Assembly (NCBI GenBank): GCA_028274465.1
Contig: CM051455.1
Coordinates: forward strand, 108,994,261 to 109,058,260
Origin: Plantago ovata
Lineage: Eukaryota > Streptophyta > Magnoliopsida > Lamiales > Plantaginaceae
Reading direction: 5' to 3'
Length of the DNA stretch: 64,000 bases
Of this stretch, positions 33,302 to 44,850 are shown in pieces. The notes under the pieces were generated by a model, which was given only the letters and a program-made list of their open reading frames with translations, did not search any database and was not told the DNA's origin. Position numbers and translations under genes: made by a program. Position 1 is the first letter of the stretch, and every line of letters starts with the position of its first letter.

Positions 33302-34945
33302 TGTTAGGAAACTTGTAATTTTGATGAGCAATTAACCATGCTAAATTAAGAACAGTCCAGTAACTAGTACTCTTAAGGTCCATAGGAATTTAGAATTTTA
33401 AGGACATTGTAAAAGAGGAACGTTTGCTGATGACTTAGTTAGGTGTTAGATAAGTTATTTCTTTTGCGTATGATGTATTTTATTTTCTGAAAAGAAAATA
33501 TCTTATTGATGCTTAGCTTTAATGAATCTTATTTTCTGAAAAGAAAATAACCTATTGAAGCATTTGCTGAAGATATATTTTGTTTATTACAAACAAATTA
33601 TTAAAGCAAATAAGAAACCGGTCAGAATCTTGAAGACTTTTGAAGATCTGAAGATTTGAAGACTTGAAGACTTGAAGCCTTGAAGATTGCTGAAGACTGG
33701 TAAGGCACGTGTTTTCTCAGAAAGTGGAAAGTTCAGCAACAGCATTGCATAAGTGAAAATCTGAAAGACAGAGTAGGTTGTGCTTGCTGAAACTGAGACT
33801 GAACACTTGCTGATGAACATATGTGACCTCTTGCTGAATGTACGAGATTTTGCGCTCCAATGTTACTGTTTGAATTCTATTCAAATGTGCATTTAATGCA
33901 AAGCTTGCACGCAAAGGACATGAAGACTAGAAGACAAACAAAGTCGCTGCTGAAAGTACAAAAGCAAGATAGTGACATGTTAAGGAACAAAAGCCTTAGG
34001 ATTTGAAATTCAAACGGCTCCTTACTTGCACTATAAACAGAGGTCATCCGGCAAAGAGTTGAAGTGTGTCAACAACGTGATCAAACTCTCACTTGTGCTT
34101 AAAAACTCACAAACCTTCAATCACTCTTACTGCCATTGATCCGTTCCAAGACTTAAAGCTTGAAAAAGCTACTTGTGAAGAAGTAGAACAAACTCGGCTA
34201 AGAAATTAGTTTATTGTTCTTTCTTTCGAACAAGAACAAGTCTTGACACCAGAAACAATCAAACTTGTTTACTGCAAAGTATTCCAAGTTGTGTTTCTTA
34301 GATTACTTGTTGTAACTGAATAAGTTATAATTAAGTCATCTCACCCCAAAACTCTCTAACTGAAAATACACCCTTTCAGGCGTGATATTCAGGGGGAACT
34401 TAATCGAGCATAGTTTTGCTGATTAAAAGTACCAAGTTTGGTGGAGAACAAGGTTGAGTTCTCTAGTTTAGGTTGGAGACAAAGCAAGTGTGCTTTGGTT
34501 TCTGTTGAATCGCTTTAGATAGGAGATTGTAAGGAACCTCAATCATATCTTAGTGGATTTAGTCCTAGAAAGGACAAAGTGGATTGGTTGAGAGATTACG
34601 CCACTCTCAGATACCACTATAAAAGCGTTTGTGTGATTTACTTACTGCATTTAGCTTTCAGCAAATTATATCTGTTTGTACACAGTCACTCACTTCACTT
34701 GCTGAAAACTCTTTACTTGCTGAAAGAGCACTTATTGTTTCAAAGACTTCCGCTCTCTGATTTCAAGTATCAGCAAACCAAGCTACTGTAAAGTAACTTA
34801 CGCTTGCTGAGAAAGTTAAGTAACAGCAACCTCATTACTGAAAAGTAATAAGTACTTGCTGAGAAAGTTTTTAAACGACGAAAGTTTGAAAAGACTATTC
34901 ACCCCCCCCCCTCTAGTCTTTTCTTGTTGTTTAAAGGGACCAACA
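33302..34945 (+). mobile_element. S1 3' LTR
   Basis: TGTTAGGAAACTTG to GACCAACA, matching the 5' LTR with about 15 substitutions and a longer C run near the end (about 34902-34911). It is followed by the ctaat duplication and A1 integrase sequence. Confidence 0.92.
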
Positions 34946-34950
34946 CTAAT

Positions 34951-35739
34951 GATGCCAAGGTTGTACTCTCTTTTCTTGGTGATGTGATCTTCAATAGGTT
35001 TGGGACCCCGAGGTCCATTATCAGCGATGGGGGAACTCACTTTGTGAACAAGGTCTTCACTAATCTCATGAAGAAGTACGGGGTCACACATTTCATTGCT
35101 ACTCCGTATCATCCTCAAACATCTGGCCAAGTAGAAGTGAGCAATCGACAAATCAAGAAAATCTTGGAGCGGGTAGTCAAACCCTCGAGAAAGGATTGGT
35201 CCACCAAGTTGCCGGATGCACTATGGGCATATAGGACCTCGTTCAAAACGGTGATTGGTACCACTCCCTACCGGCTTGTGTACGGGAAAGCTTGCCATCT
35301 ACCCGTGGAGTTGGAGCATAGAGCACTTTGGGCCATCAATCAATTGAACCTTGATATGGAGAAAGCCGGTGAAGAAAGACTTTTGCAACTGACCGAGCTA
35401 GATGAGCTAAGATTGAAAGCCTTCGAGAGTGGTAAGATATACAAGGAACGGGCAAAGAGGTATCATGATAGAGGCATCATTCGCAAGGATTTAGTCCCAG
35501 GACAAAAGGCACTCCTCTTCAACTCTCGGTTGCGACTTTTTCCCGGAAAACTCCGTTCTAGATGGGACGGACCATTTGAAATTGTTCGAGTAGCACCCCA
35601 TGGTGCTGTGGAACTCTTGGACAACCAAACCGGAGCTACCTTCAAGGTCAATGGCCAGAGAGTTAAGCCGTACCTAGAGCCTCTCGAGTCGACTCATGAA
35701 GTGGAGGTTGACTTGGTTGAGGTACCTTTTGTATCTTAG
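34951..35739 (+). mobile_element. A1 integrase region, right of S1
   Basis: This resumes the integrase core: [18 protein letters not shown] holds the second core aspartate and [20 protein letters not shown] the glutamate. The Athila-type C-terminal part follows ([20 protein letters not shown], then [20 protein letters not shown]), ending with [12 protein letters not shown]. Fossil. Confidence 0.85.
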
Positions 35740-37613
35740 TTCATTTCTCTAGTTTCTTGTACTCTTTATTTGCTTTTGTAGTTGTGGCCTGTGTGCCTTT
35801 TGTCTTGATTAGTTTAGTTTAGTTTTTGTCTTGGTGCCTTAGGTGATTAAGAGAGGAAAAACATCGAAAATCTGGAAACAGGGCCAAGCGGTCCGCTTCA
35901 AATTCCAGGAAGTTTCACAACTTCCTGAAAATTCAAGCGGAGCGCCTGGAGCCTCCCAAGCGCTCCGCTTGGACCCTGTACCCAGATTTTCCTCGTTTTT
36001 CCATTCTTCTCACCTTTGCGCACCCGTTTTCACTTGTTTCTTGAGTCCTTTCAGGTACTACTCATATATATGAGATTGGACACGAACCTTATCTCAGGGA
36101 AGTGTACTTTCAATCCAATTTTTCCTTTTCTTTCAACTTTTCTTTGCTCGAGGACGAGCAAAAGTTTAGGTTTGGGGAGGGGGTATTGGATTTTCAGTAC
36201 TATATGCTTGTGTGGTTCGTACATCCCTGATTTTACTCAAGTTCATGTGATTTGTCGTGTTTTTTCAAATTTTTGCATGCATATCATCCTTAGATTAGTT
36301 GTTGCACGTTGTTGTGTGTGGAGTTTATTGCCAAGTCTTTTGAACCTTTTTATTGAGTAGACTAAGTGTTTATGGCCATTGATCATATGTTGCATCACTT
36401 TGCAAGTAGTTTGAGGCTTGTCTCGCTTGGTTTGTCACATTCGCATGTGCACTAGTTAAGCTTAGTAGTCTCGACATCACCTTGAGTGGTGTTTCTTCAG
36501 CTGCGGTTCACGATGGCCTTATGAAATGATGCATGTTAGAGTCTATGGTTGTAACCCGTGTAATTATGTACTTAAGAGGCGACAAGTTCTTCACCTCGAT
36601 TTGAGATTGCCAAATGCCTAGGAAGGAGGTAGTGTGAGGTGTGCGATTCCTTGTATTAAACCTATTCTATCGAATAGGTTTGGGGAGGGGGTTGCTTCGT
36701 TAATCTTGTCTTTCGTCTTTGAGTCGTTGTAAAGTTTCCGTTTTCTTTTTCTTTTTGTTTTGTGTCCCAACCTATTCTTTCGAATAGGTTTGGGGAGGTG
36801 TCTTTGTAAGGAGTCTTTCCTTTTTCCTTTTCGTCTTCGTGCTCAAACCTATTCTCTCGAATAGGTTTGGGGAGGTGTTTTTTGACACATAGTACTGCTG
36901 CTTGCCCCTATAAAAAAAAGAAAGAGAAAAAAGAAAAGAAAAAAAAGAGAAAAAGAAAAGGAGAAAAAAAAAAAAAGGAAGAATGAAAATAAAGAATAAG
37001 ACCCAAAAGCAAAAGAAGGGTCGTTGCAAGCCAAAAGCAGTCCCGTAGTGTCAAGTGTAATGTAAATATTTGTTTTTGAAGTTATCGAGTTGTAAATTCT
37101 ATCTTTCGTTTCGTGTCGCCTTTGTCCAAGGCCTGTTCTTGACCACCCTCGTCTTGCTATTCAAGAAGTGGTTGAAAGAGGCTCATTCTTGAGAGTCTGG
37201 GTAGAATAGGGGAGTGTTATCTTTCTAAGGGAACCCTCCTTCGTTTGATGAGAGCCAGTATTGGTTCGCCCTCTCTTGAGGAAAAGTCTCGCTTGGTGAA
37301 CAGAAGTAAGTCCTCAGTTTCATAGGCGGGCAATTGTAGTATGATAACATGCATCATTGTGTCGTCACTGACCAGTTCCAGGTAGAAGATGTTACGAGAG
37401 ACTCCTTTGTTTAACCAAGTGCACTTGAGAATGTGTATATTCGCAATCGAGGCATACTTCAACCTATTTGCATGTCATGCTCATTTGGTCTTGTTCATAA
37501 GCATTTGGTAGATTCAATAGATTAGTTCACTTTACTTGGCATGAGACTCCTTTTGTGTTGCATTTAGGTTAGTTTGTTGCTTGAGGACAAGCAAAGGTTT
37601 GGTTTGGGGAGTT
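35740..37613 (+). other. A1 3' noncoding region with hairpin and polypurine repeats
   Basis: No ORF of note in 1.9 kb. A copy of the GC palindrome module lies at about 35868-35985. Three perfect 9-bp hairpins with arms AACCTATTC and GAATAGGTT are at 36659-36680, 36769-36790 and 36846-36867, each followed by TTTGGGGAGG. A purine-only stretch of about 100 bases lies at 36905-37005. The real polypurine tract, GGTTTGGGGAG, is just before the 3' LTR at 37614. Several blocks are shared with N1 (50263-51878). Confidence 0.75.
36659..36867 (+). repeat. three hairpins each followed by a polypurine-like tract
   Basis: Arms AACCTATTC and GAATAGGTT are identical in all three, with loops TATC, TTTC and TCTC. 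The downstream TTTGGGGAGG copies resemble the true polypurine tract of A1. N1 has one perfect (51066-51087) and one degenerate (about 50952-50975) counterpart. Confidence 0.85.
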
Positions 37614-38999
37614 TGATGAACGTATTTTTGACGCGTTCATCTTGTCTTTTTCACCTTCTTTTGCTATCTTTTAGCCTTGTTTTTTGGTTAGTTTTGTAGA
37701 ATTGTGTCACGTTTTGTGTTTTCTGCATTTTCAGGCACTTAGGTACGAAACGGCGTTTTTGAAGCTAAAAACGAGCCTTTGTGATGGAAAAGATGGCCCC
37801 GTTGAAGTTCCCCAATCTCCGTGGCTTGTTCGTAGGTGTTTGAGCATCAATAAGCATCGAGAAGGATGAGTCCAAGGCACCCGAGGGCCATGCGAGGGCA
37901 AAAAGATTGAGTTTGAAGACAAAAATCTGCCCAGGAGTCAAGCTAAGCGCCTGGAATAGTGAAGCGCTTCGCTTCAATTTCCAGGAGCTTGGCACAGAAG
38001 CCAAGCGAAGCGCTTCGCTTGCCAAGCGGTCCGCTTGGCTTCTCCAAGCGGTCCGCTTGGCAGCGGTTACGTTTTCGAATTTTCCTTCTTAGATCTGATC
38101 TTTGATCATTTTTTGAACATCTTTTGAACTGTAACTTCGTTTTGGAGAGCTCCTAAACCCAAAAACAAAGGGAATATTCATATTTCTTTGTATTTTAGCT
38201 TGGGATTCAAGGTTTTGATTGAGGATTCATCCTTTGTAATCATCTACGGAGAGGTTTTCTTTGATTCCCACCGATTAGTGACAGCTTTGGTGGTAACTTG
38301 TATCACTCTCTTGTCTTGTAGTTTGATATGATGTATTCCAATTATTATTCATATGAATTGATGTCTATGTTGATGAATATGAGTAGCTAAATCTTTTGTG
38401 TTGGTGGTAGAATGTAGAATATGCATGCTATGGGTTATGTTTATGCTTACATGAGATTGTGATTCAATCTTGCTGCAAATCCCTTCATATGATTCTTAGT
38501 TGCCTATAAAATATATTCGAATTGAGTATAGTGACAAACTCTTGGTCAATGAAATCTATAGGATTGTATGTTAGAGATTTGCAGCATGCTACATAAATGG
38601 TGTTGGTGACAAACACCTCTAAATTATTGATAGTGATCTTTCATGATGTGTGTCTTAAATTTGCCTAGACAAGTTGCTTAGCAGACTTGATCGAAGGTTC
38701 TACGCACTGAACTTGTGAGCATATACGTAACCCATTCATGTGTATTTGATTTCTACCACCAACCGTTTTCCAAGCTTGTTTACAACAATCTGTTTTCTCG
38801 CTGCTATTGTTCAAAGGAAACGATTCTCAAACATTTGAACTCGTTGACTGAAATTACTTGCAAAAACCTCAAGTAAAGCCACGTTAGGTCCCGAGAGAAC
38901 GACACTCGGGGACAACTTGCCATTGCACTCTAGTTTGTGTAGTGATAAGTGTTCTTAGGCTTTTAAAACAAATTTAATTGGTGAAAAACGACATCATCA
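37614..38999 (+). mobile_element. A1 3' LTR
   Basis: 1,386 bp, TGATGAACG to GACATCATCA, followed by the ctagg duplication. It has the uninterrupted form of the CACTA insertion site (gcttacatgag at about 38446), which dates the CACTA insertion after A1. Confidence 0.92.
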
Positions 39000-39004
39000 C
39001 TAGG

Positions 39005-40887
39005 CATGTCATAGTCAGTGGGAGTCCTGTGATTAGATCAACAGTTGAAACCACACCAATAGAACCCGTTGTCAACCAACCTGTGCAACCAGTTGCACAA
39101 GAGCAGCCTCCCGCAAGGGAACAGGGTAGCGCCCAACGACCAGCTGCATCAGTACCCACTGATAATGTTCGTGTTACACGAAGCCAGAAAAGAAAAGCAC
39201 CAGAACAAGTCGAGCTCCGTAGGTCGAAGAGGATCCTTAGAGGACCTCAGAAGCAAAGCCTTATGATAGAAGACATCAGTGAACTTGATGTCGGTTTATT
39301 AGATCGGGAAGATCCCGAGACCTATGAAGAGGCAATAATTGATATTGACTCAGACAAATGGCAAGAGGCCATGGAATTAGAAATGGATTCAATGTACCAG
39401 AACCAAGTTTGGAACTTGGTAGACTTGCCCCAAGGGGTTAGACCAATTGGGTGCAAATGGGTCTTTAAACGAAAGATAGATGCCGATGGCAAGGTACAAA
39501 CGCACAAAGCTAGGCTTGTGGCGAAAGGCTACACGCAAAGGTATGGCATCGATTACGATGAAACCTTTTCACCGGTAGCAAAATTGAAGTCCATTCGAAT
39601 TCTACTTGCGATAGCTGCCTACTATGATTATGAAATCTGGCAGATGCATGTAAAGACAGCCTTCCTCAATGGCAACCTTGAGGAAGAGGTCTATATGGTA
39701 CGGCCGGAAGGTTTTATTAGTAAAACCAGCCAACTGTTGTATGAAAATTACAAAGATCCATCTATGGGCTAAAGCAAGCGTCGAGGAGCTGGAATATCCG
39801 CTTTGATGAAGCTGTCAAATCGTTTGACTTCATCAGAAGCAAGGAAGATCCCTGTGTCTACGCTAGACACAGCGACAAAGGAGTTGTTTTCATGATCATT
39901 TATGTAGATGACATTTTGATCATGGGAAACAATGTCTCTATGCTAGAAGAGACTAAATTTTGGTTATCAAGTACCTTCTCGATGAAGGACTTGGGTGAAG
40001 CGAACTACATCCTAGGGATCAAGATCCTTAGAGATAGATCCAAGAGGATGTTGGGAATGACACAGTCCACCTACATCGACAAAATACTGAAGCGTTATAA
40101 GAAGGACGACTCAAAGAGAGGCTTTCTCCCAGCTAGGCATGGGATTGTCTTATCAGTTAAGGATGGTCCTAAAACTGATGAAGGAAGAAATGCAATGAGT
40201 CGTGTGCCCTATGCTTCGGCAATAGGGTCTATAATGTATGCAATGAATTGCACAAGGCCCGATGTGGCATATGCGCTTAGTGTCACTTGTCGACACCAAC
40301 AGAATCCAAGAGTACCTCACTAGACTGCTGTGAAGAACATTCTTAAGTACCTTAGACGGACTAAAGAGATGTTCTTGGTGTTTGGTGGAGAACCAGAATT
40401 AAAGATGTCTGGGTATGTCGACACTGGATTTGAATCAGATCCTGATGACTTTAAGTCACAGATAGGATACGTGTTCAAATTGAACGGATGAGCTATCTGT
40501 TGGAAGAGTTCTAAGCAAGCCACGGTTGCTGACTCATCCACAGAGGCCGAGTACATTGCTTCGTCAGAAACATCGAAAGAAGCTGTCCGGATTTCAGAGT
40601 TCTTGAAGGAATTGAGGGTTGTTCCTGCTCCCAGTCCAATAAGGATTTATTGTGACAATACGGGCGCCGTCGCTCAAGCTAGGGAGCCTAGATCTACAAA
40701 CAAGAACAAACATGTACTTAGAAAATATCACGTTATACGTGAGATTATAGATAGAGGAGAAGTTAGTATAGAACGTTTCTCTACCACGGACAACGTGGCA
40801 GATCCTTTCACTAAGGTCTTATTAGTGGGAGTCCACTTAAGACATTATGCTAATCTGGGCATTAGCCATAAAGGTGACTGGCTCTAG
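39005..40887 (+). mobile_element. E2 reverse transcriptase and RNase H region
   Basis: Right of A1 the copia polyprotein resumes with a Pro/Gln-rich linker, then reverse transcriptase: [54 protein letters not shown], and IYVDDILIMGNN at the active site (about 39898-39935). RNase H follows (SSTEAEYIA-like at 40535, YCDNTGAVAQ at 40647), ending with VADPFTKVL near 40800. Angela-like wording. Fossil with a few breaks. Confidence 0.85.
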
Positions 40888-40889
40888 TC

Positions 40890-40901
40890 CAAGTGGGAGA
40901 T
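40890..40901 (+). other. E2 polypurine tract
   Basis: CAAGTGGGAGAT directly precedes the LTR start TGATAG. The reverse of the same sequence stands at 42997-43009 for E1, on the other side of the LTR. Confidence 0.85.
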
Positions 40902-42983
40902 TGATAGTATATATGTCTTAGAGACAGTCCTTACTAAGGGCATGGTGCCCTTATAGAGGACATATATGTACTATTACACAGGTCAACGTAATATAATATA
41001 TGTTTGTTGCATTTTACTATTGAGTATCGCTTTCATATTTATATTACACCAGGCTGCAGCATGTCATATCTTTATTGCTGTCTGTATTGATATTAAACAT
41101 GTCCCCTCGGATAGATGACCGATCACACAGTTAGTGGGAGCTATGTGAGTTATCATCTATCCCAAACTCTCCCTAGTCGTGGTACATCTCGGATGTGGGG
41201 GTCTGAATGAACCTGACAAGACTAGTATGAGTGGAGGTTATACTTGTTGGAGCAAGTGTGAGCCGATCCCACGGCCACGGAACGGATTGTTGGACAATCG
41301 AGAAACGTTCCCATAACTGCGCATAGTTGTTCGAAGAAGCTTTATCGAACAATGGAAGTACCCACCGGACACTCCCATCGATGTATACTCTACACCGACG
41401 TGTCTATGGGAACCGGTGAGTTGTCGAAGTGATGCCATTCGTCCTTTGCACTTACAGGACTTTATCATCACATTTGTTGCCCCATATCCTTGGTGGACCC
41501 GTCGATGTCAGCTCTGAATAAGCAGCTGACCTAAGACACGATCCAGGATTATGGCTAAATACAAATGGGGGTGATAAGTGATTCTGTGAAGGATTCATCT
41601 CTCAAGTGTAGCACCGGAGAGCACTGCTCATAGTCTGCATAGTTGTGTTGGTAAAGTCACTGGCCAGTGCAAATGATATATTATGATGGTCATAAGTATA
41701 TCTTAACCAAGCAACTCCTTGAGACGCCCGTGGATGTATTATTGGGATAGACACTTCATCGATCCTAGATACATTCGAGCAAGTCAGATGAAGGGACGTT
41801 ACCATCGTCGCGTTGAGCGCAACAGGCTTCGCAACGAAAGGGTTAGTTTTGAGAAACCTCTCAAACGTCCTCACGTATTAATATTGCAAATGGAACCGTC
41901 TAGGAATTCCATGTTGCCTAGTCTAGGACTTGCTTAATACGGTGAGGCCCTATGGGTCACACTATGTGGTGATTCAGTCTATCAGAATATCCTTGAAGAT
42001 GGAATCGCAAAATTAATTTGGAATTAATTGTGATTGACGGATTATAATTGATTTGGAATTAATTATAATATTTGGTGGCTCAATTAATGATTTGGAATTA
42101 TTAATTGAGTTGGCTAATTAATTGTATTTTATGTAAATACAATTAAAGATTATATTTTGGAAATATAATGGAGGTTCGATTAGAAAGGATATGTTAATTT
42201 AGAATTAACATATGCACTTGGGCAAAATCTACTTGGAGTTTGGATTTCCTTAGAAATATAAGTGGGTCCCAAAAGTGGGACCCACCTCCCGTAGGACAAG
42301 GCGCGCGCGCGCGCGTGGCCAGATAAGGGGAAGGAGTTCGACTCCTTCCTCTATTAGAAGTCCAAGGGATAAGTAAGATTTTCCTGATTGAGTTTTAATT
42401 TGATTGGGAATGACTCTAGACTTGATATTGGTTTCCTTGTGCGATAAGAATTAGATTCTTATTCTTTTACGAATTCTAATTGCTTATGCTTTAGGCTTCT
42501 ATAGACTACTATATATAGTAGACTATTAGAGAGAGTTTTACACACAGTTTTGAACACAGTTATTCTACCCAGTTTTCTTAGAAAAAATAAAAACTCTCCC
42601 CTCCTACCTTAGCCAACCCGCGCGCGCAACCACCACCCGGAGGAATCGCCGCCCCGTCTTCTTGGTCACATAAAGAATATCCTAGCATTCTTCTGATAGG
42701 CTGTTCATCCGTGGATACCAAGGTTGAGGTTCTAGGAGCTGGAAACTAACTCGTATTGTCTTGCAGATATACAGAGTATTGTAGATATCTTCGACTTCAA
42801 CGAAGGAGAAGATACACCGGAATATTACGAAGACTTGGAAGCTGCTCTGGAAGTAAGGTTAGTCTTCTAATTGACGTGTTTATATATATACGACATATGC
42901 ATAATCAATTAACCTGTATGTTAAGAAAATTTTTAAAATTCCGCTGCGTACCCTAGGGGTAACTCTGACTATATTTTCTTTCA
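40902..42983 (+). mobile_element. E2 3' LTR
   Basis: 2,082 bp from TGATAGTATATATG to TTTTCTTTCA. It carries a 10-bp hairpin (42262-42285), a (CG)n tract (about 42299-42315) and a TATA box (42509-42518). It lies between two polypurine tracts facing each other, because E2 sits in the LTR of the opposite-facing E1. Confidence 0.9.
42509..42518 (+). promoter_or_regulatory. TATA box of the Angela-like LTR
   Basis: CTATATATAG lies about 1.6 kb into the LTR, leaving about 460 bases for R and U5. It is also present in reverse in the E1 3' LTR (about 5150-5160). Confidence 0.65.
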
Positions 42984-42996
42984 ATATACACTATCA

Positions 42997-43009
42997 ATCT
43001 CCCACTTGG
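42997..43009 (-). other. E1 polypurine tract
   Basis: Read on the minus strand this is CCAAGTGGGAGAT, just upstream of the 13-bp LTR start left by the E2 insertion (42984-42996). Confidence 0.85.
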
Positions 43010-44850
43010 ACTAGAGCCAGTCACCTTTATGCCTAATACCCAGATTAGCATAATGTCTTAAGTGGACTTCCACTGATAAGACCTTGGTGAAAGGATCTTC
43101 CACGTTGTCCGTGGTAGAGACACGTTCTATACTAACTTCTCCTTTATCAATAATCTCACGTATAACGTGATATTTCTAAGTACATGTTTGTTCTTGTTTG
43201 TAGATCTATTCTCCCTAGCTTGAGCGACGGCGCCCGTATTGTCACAATAAATCGTTATTGGACTAGGGGCAGGAACAACCCTCAATTCCTTCAAGAACTC
43301 TGAAATCCAGACAGCTTCTTTCGATGCTTCTGATGCAGCAATGTACTCGACTTCTGTGGATGAGTCAGCAACCGTGGCTTGCTTAGAACTCTTCCAACAG
43401 ATAACTCATCCGTTCAATTTGAATACGTATCCTGTCTGTGACTTAAAGTCATCAGGATCTGATTCAAATCCAGCATCAACATACCCAGACATCTTTAATT
43501 CTGGTTCTCCACCAAACACCAAGAACATCTCTTTAGTCCGTCGAAGGTACTTAAGAATGTTCTTTATAACAGTCCAGTGAGGTACTCCTGGATTCTGTTG
43601 GTGTCGACAAGTGACACTAAGCGCATATGCCACATCAGGCCTTGTGCAATTCATTGCATACATTATAGACCCTACTGCCGAAGCATAGGACACACGACTC
43701 ATTGCGTTTCTTTCTTCATCAGTTTTAGGACCATCCTTAACTGATAAGACAATCCCATGCCTAGCTGGGAGAAAGCCTCTCTTTGAGTCGTCCATCTTAT
43801 AACGCTTCAGTATTTTGTCGATGTAGGTGGACTGTGTCAATCCTAACATCCTCTTGGATCTATCTCTAAAGATCTTGATCCCTAGGATGTAGTTCGCTTC
43901 ACCCAAGTCCTTCATCGAGAAGGTACTTGATAACCAGACTTTAGTCTCTTCTAGCGTAGACACAGGGATCTTCCTTGCTTCTGATGAAGTCAAACGAATT
44001 GATAGCCTCATCAAAGCGGATATTTCAGCTCCTAGACGCTTGCTTTAGCCATTGATGGATCTTTGTAATTTGCATACAGCAGTTGGTCTGGTTTTATTAA
44101 TAAAACCTTCCGGCTGTACCATATAGACCTCTTCCTCAAGGTTGCCATTGAGGAAGGCAGTCTTTACATCCATCTGCCAGATCTCATAATCATAGTAGGC
44201 AGTTATCGCAAGTAGAATTCGAATGGACTTCAATTTTGCTACCGGTGAAAAGGTTTCATCGTAATCGATGCCATACCTTTGCGTGTAGCCTGTCGCCACA
44301 AGCCTAGCTTTGTGCGTTGTACCTTTCCATCGGCATCTGTCTTTCGTTTAAAGACCCATTTGCACCCAATAGGTCTAACCCCTTGGGGCAAGTCTACCAA
44401 GTTCCAAACTTGGTTCTGGTACATGGACTCCATTTCCAATTCCATGGCCTCTTGCCATTTGTCTGAGTCAATATCAATTATTGCCTCTTTGTAGGTCTCG
44501 GGATCTTCCCGATCTGATAAGCCGACATCAACTTCACTGATGTCTTCTATCATAAGGCTTTGCTTCTGAGGTCCTTTTAGGATCCTCTTCGACCTACGTC
44601 GACTGGTCTTGGTGCTTTTCTTTTCTGGCTTCGTGTAACAAGAACATTATCAGTGGGTATTGATGCAGCTGGTCGCGCCCCGCGACCCTGTTCCCTTGCG
44701 GGAGGCTGCTCTTGTGCAACTTGTTGCACAGGTTGGTTGACAACGGGTTCTGTTGGTGTGGTTTCAACTGTTGATCTAATCACAGGACTCCCACTGACTA
44801 TGACATGCCTAGCAAGTGTCATATCATTACCCTTGTCTGCTTTAAAAGCT
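43010..44850 (-). mobile_element. E1 reverse transcriptase and RNase H region
   Basis: The minus-strand counterpart of 39005-40887: RNase H near the left end, reverse transcriptase with [37 protein letters not shown] and WQEAMELEMESMYQNQVW towards the right. It is similar to but clearly distinct from E2, so they are separate copies of one family. Fossil with several breaks. Confidence 0.82.

Larger units (their letters stand above)
19960..34945 (+). mobile_element. S1: SIRE/Maximus-like Ty1/copia element with env-like region
   Basis: S1 is flanked by a perfect ctaat duplication (19955-19959 and 34946-34950). It has LTRs of about 1.64 kb (19960-21600, 33302-34945) starting TGTTAGG and ending CCAACA, a tRNA-Met primer site, gag, protease, integrase, reverse transcriptase/RNase H, a hairpin-rich spacer, a very long env-like region and a polypurine tract. 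An extra ORF region after pol and long size mark the SIRE group. The LTRs differ by about 15 substitutions (0.9%), which at a usual plant LTR rate of 1.3e-8 per site per year is well under a million years. It is complete in layout but broken, with about four or five breaks. Confidence 0.9.
10042..38999 (+). mobile_element. A1: Athila-like Ty3 element, with nested CACTA and SIRE-like elements
   Basis: A1 is flanked by a perfect ctagg duplication (10037-10041 and 39000-39004) in the pol region of E2. It has a 5' LTR (10042-15213, holding the CACTA element), a primer site, gag, protease, reverse transcriptase/RNase H, integrase (split by S1), a long 3' noncoding part and a 3' LTR (37614-38999). 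The primer site TGGCGCCGCTGTCGGGGA and the protein wording fit the Athila/Tat branch. Excluding insertions, the LTRs differ by roughly 28 substitutions in about 1.37 kb by eye (about 2%), suggesting an age of around a million years. It is complete in layout but broken, with several breaks. Confidence 0.9.
6755..42983 (+). mobile_element. E2: Angela/BARE-like Ty1/copia element, plus strand, inserted in the E1 3' LTR
   Basis: E2 is the same family as E1 but in the opposite direction. It begins with LTR-start sequence TGATAGTGTATAT at 6755, has a leader, gag-pol (7868-10041, then 39005-40887 beyond A1), a polypurine tract and one full LTR at 40902-42983. The flanks ggacata (left) and atatacac (right) both come from the E1 LTR and overlap, fitting insertion 13 bp from its terminus with an atata-like duplication slightly altered on the left. 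Only the right LTR is present in full. It is broken, with several breaks, and hosts A1. Confidence 0.85.

Noticed and set aside
36905-37005. Minus-strand Phe/Leu-rich frame as a membrane protein
   Set aside because: It is the complement of a purine-only run in the A1 3' noncoding region.
41719-41937. A 67-72 codon frame repeated in the Angela-like LTRs (also 5728-5931 and 56302-56505)
   Set aside because: It recurs because the LTRs are copies; differences include several amino-acid changes and the opposite strand is open too, so there is no sign of coding selection.
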